DNA of 17,033 nt from NCBI GenBank assembly GCA_002295705.1, contig DBHP01000107.1, positions 1-17,033 of the forward strand, written 5' to 3'. Every line of letters begins with the position of its first letter. Position 1 is the stretch's first letter. Under the pieces are notes generated by a model, which worked only from the letters and a program-made list of their open reading frames with translations, was not told the DNA's origin and did not search any database. Positions 15,224 to 17,033 of this stretch are shown piece after piece. The DNA is from Candidatus Neomicrothrix sp. UBA825. GTDB taxonomy: Bacteria > Actinomycetota > Acidimicrobiia > Acidimicrobiales > UBA8592. A program made the position numbers and the translations under genes.

Positions 15224-16629
15224 TATCCTCTGACCTCCAAAGCTTCCCGCCCTACATCGCTATCCAAAAACGGGTACAGGGTTCCGCTTATCTCTTGATA
15301 CGGTTCACAACCTTTACCTGCAATCAAAACGACATCACCCTGGTTAGCTGAGTCAACAGCATGGAAAATAGCTTCTCGCCTATCTGGATTAATGTAAACA
15401 CGTTCAGCATCATCAATTCCTGCCAAAATATCATTGATAATCGCAATTTGATTTTCAGATCTAGGATTATCTGAAGTCAGGTATACATTCGTTGCATGTG
15501 TCTCTGCAATCATTCCCATTCGAGCTCTCTTTGTGGTATCACGATCCCCACCGCAGCCAAACACAACATGTGTTCTTGCATCCGGTAGGAGTTCATTTAT
15601 GGATAACAGAATTCTCTCCAAGCCATCTGGGGTATGGCAGTAGTCAACGACTATGTACGGTTCCTCATTACTATGCAGTAAGAGTTCAAACCTTCCTGGA
15701 GTTCCTTTCGCACTTTCCAGACCTTTTGCTATGACTTCTCTCTCGAACCCAAGCGCCTCAGCGGTAACTGCTGCGGCTAGAGCATTCTCGAGATTAAATA
15801 CTCCGGGAAGCTTTAGATTAATAACTTGCCCCTTCCACCGGAAGGTAGTTGTAAACAGGGTTTGTTCAGTGATTTCAACATCATTTAGCGAAAAGCTCAC
15901 TTGGGGGATTTCGACTTCATTTATGAGCCTTTCACCAAATTTGTTATCACTATTTATTACTGCCAATTTTGAGTGAGATGGGCTGAATAGCAAAGATTTA
16001 GCTTTGTAGTAGCTTTCCATATCTCCGTGGTAATCAAGATGGTCAAGACTTAGATTCGTAAAGATAGTGGCATCATAAGTCATTTCAGAAATGCGGTTTT
16101 GAAGTAACGCGTGCGAGCTTACTTCCATTGCCAAAAAAGATACCCCATTTTCAATGGAGTCTCTGATTTGTCGCTGCAGATCTGGAGCTTCTGGCGTCGT
16201 CAATTGACCTGTTAGCGTTCCTATTCTTTCTGCTTTCTTTCCTGCTTCCTCGGCTATTGCTGAAAGGATATTCACTGTGGTTGTCTTTCCATTTGTACCT
16301 GTCACGCCTACAGTTGTTATTTCTCGTGATGGAAATTCATAAAATATTTCAGCTATTTCACTCATCATTTTTCTGCTGCTGGAAGAAATGACTTGTGGAA
16401 AGTCAATGTCAATTCTTCTTTCTACAACCAACGCACTTGCTCCGCCTTTGATTGCGTCATGAGCGAAGTCATGACTGTCAACTTTCTCACCTTTAATACA
16501 GAAAAAGAGGTCCCCTCTGGTAATTAGACGAGAGTCATAGCTCAATCCATGCACTTCAACATCATTGATTTTTCCATATCTTTCAAATACCGTGTTTCGA
16601 ACGTTTTCAAGGATCTCGTTGAGGTTCAC
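15223..16629 (-). CDS. murE: UDP-MurNAc-tripeptide synthetase MurE, meso-diaminopimelate type
   Basis: Cytoplasmic ATP-dependent ligase adding the third stem residue to UDP-MurNAc-L-Ala-D-Glu. 468 residues. Visible sites are YDSRLITRGDLFFCIKG (31-47), the P-loop GTNGKTTT (111-118), TTPEAPDL (144-151), NLSLDHLDYHG (192-202), GVFNLENALAA (276-286), VDYCHTPDGLE (328-338), FGCGGDRDTTKR (357-368) and DNPR (387-390). DNPR is the known marker for meso-diaminopimelate rather than lysine, so an A1-gamma-like wall is inferred. VDYCHTPD has Cys where Ala is usual. It starts with GTG, overlapping the ftsI stop as GTGA, with GAAGGTGG upstream. Confidence 0.97.
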   Translation of the reverse strand: MNLNEILENVRNTVFERYGKINDVEVHGLSYDSRLITRGDLFFCIKGEKVDSHDFAHDAIKGGASALVVERRIDIDFPQVISSSSRKMMSEIAEIFYEFPSREITTVGVTGTNGKTTTVNILSAIAEEAGKKAERIGTLTGQLTTPEAPDLQRQIRDSIENGVSFLAMEVSSHALLQNRISEMTYDATIFTNLSLDHLDYHGDMESYYKAKSLLFSPSHSKLAVINSDNKFGERLINEVEIPQVSFSLNDVEITEQTLFTTTFRWKGQVINLKLPGVFNLENALAAAVTAEALGFEREVIAKGLESAKGTPGRFELLLHSNEEPYIVVDYCHTPDGLERILLSINELLPDARTHVVFGCGGDRDTTKRARMGMIAETHATNVYLTSDNPRSENQIAIINDILAGIDDAERVYINPDRREAIFHAVDSANQGDVVLIAGKGCEPYQEISGTLYPFLDSDVGREALEVRG

Positions 16630-17033
16630 TCTGATTCACCACCTTCATCAGGGTTCGGGCTATCTAGAGCTTGTTGGTTGTTATCGGATAGTTGAACTTC
16701 TTTAAAGGGAGATATTTGATAGTGCCGCAGAGACCAAGCTGCTATGTCACCAAATAAGGGGGCCGCAACATGACTTGCGTAGAATAGTTCTTCGATCGGA
16801 GCCGGATCGTCAATGATAACTATCATTGAGAGCTCTGGCTTTTGCGCTGGGAAAAACCCAGTTACTGTTGATGTATAGTGACGCTGGCCATTTTTATCTA
16901 AGTACGGGTCGAATTGGCCGTTGGGCATTTCATAGCTATTCTCAGGTGAAAAATACTTCCAAGATGTTCCTGTTTTTGCGGCAATTTTATACCCATTTAC
17001 TGAAGCCCTTTCTGCTGTTCCATTGTCTACTAC
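16626..17033 (-). CDS. ftsI: Penicillin-binding protein, FtsI/PBP2B class, C-terminal part
   Basis: Class B transpeptidase that cross-links septal peptidoglycan with FtsW. Only the last 135 residues are inside the window; the frame is open at the right edge, so the apparent internal start at 16928 is not real. The third active-site motif is seen as AAKTGTSW, followed by the strand VTGFFPAQKPELSMIVIIDDP and YASHVAAPLFGDIAAWSLRH, all typical of the end of a PBP2B/FtsI transpeptidase domain. A hydrophilic, acidic tail of about 30 residues closes the protein. The Ser-xx-Lys and SxN motifs lie outside. Its position just before murE supports FtsI (or a SpoVD/PBP2B relative) over other class B PBPs. 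Confidence 0.93.
   Translation of the reverse strand, partial: VVDNGTAERASVNGYKIAAKTGTSWKYFSPENSYEMPNGQFDPYLDKNGQRHYTSTVTGFFPAQKPELSMIVIIDDPAPIEELFYASHVAAPLFGDIAAWSLRHYQISPFKEVQLSDNNQQALDSPNPDEGGESE

Overview
This window is a division and cell wall (dcw) cluster on the minus strand, joined to a cell-pole/Z-ring module and, at the left end, to a plus-strand isoleucyl-tRNA synthetase gene. The gene set (divIVA, sepF, yggS, pgeF, ftsZ in a row, a synthetase of the IleRS2 type next to divIVA, no ftsA, diaminopimelate-type murE) points to a Gram-positive-type lineage, most like the Actinomycetota. Base composition is low to moderate in GC by eye (about two fifths), and spacing is very tight. That would fit a streamlined, perhaps aquatic, actinobacterium (for example Acidimicrobiia or Actinomarinales), but this placement is inference and needs a phylogeny.

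Layout, left to right: a fragment of a Lys/Ala-rich minus-strand gene (1-36); a 199-bp divergent intergenic region; ileS on plus (236-3388); then everything on minus. In transcription order (right to left) the minus genes are ftsI (3' end only), murE, mraY, murD, ftsW, murG, murC, murB, ftsQ, ftsZ, pgeF, yggS, sepF and divIVA. DivIVA converges on ileS with 3 bp between stop codons, inside a small inverted repeat. No stretch without a gene exceeds 200 bp. I saw no tRNA, rRNA, insertion sequence, CRISPR array, prophage or broken gene.

How the genes work together: MurC, MurB, MurD and MurE build the UDP-MurNAc peptide as far as the tripeptide. MraY and MurG make lipids I and II. FtsW polymerises lipid II and FtsI cross-links the septal wall. 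FtsQ links these to the divisome. FtsZ forms the ring, SepF ties it to the membrane in place of FtsA, and DivIVA marks poles or septa. All eight junctions from ftsI to ftsQ overlap by 1 to 14 nt, so translation is probably coupled. The first real gap (91 bp, with two adjacent palindromes) lies before ftsZ. MurF, normally between murE and mraY, is missing here.

I do not see a previously undescribed system: this is a conserved core locus. The points worth a second look are fine-scale: the missing murF, an A8 run where murD meets ftsW, a probable leaderless divIVA start, the hairpin holding both ileS and divIVA stops, and an acidic FtsZ C-terminus.
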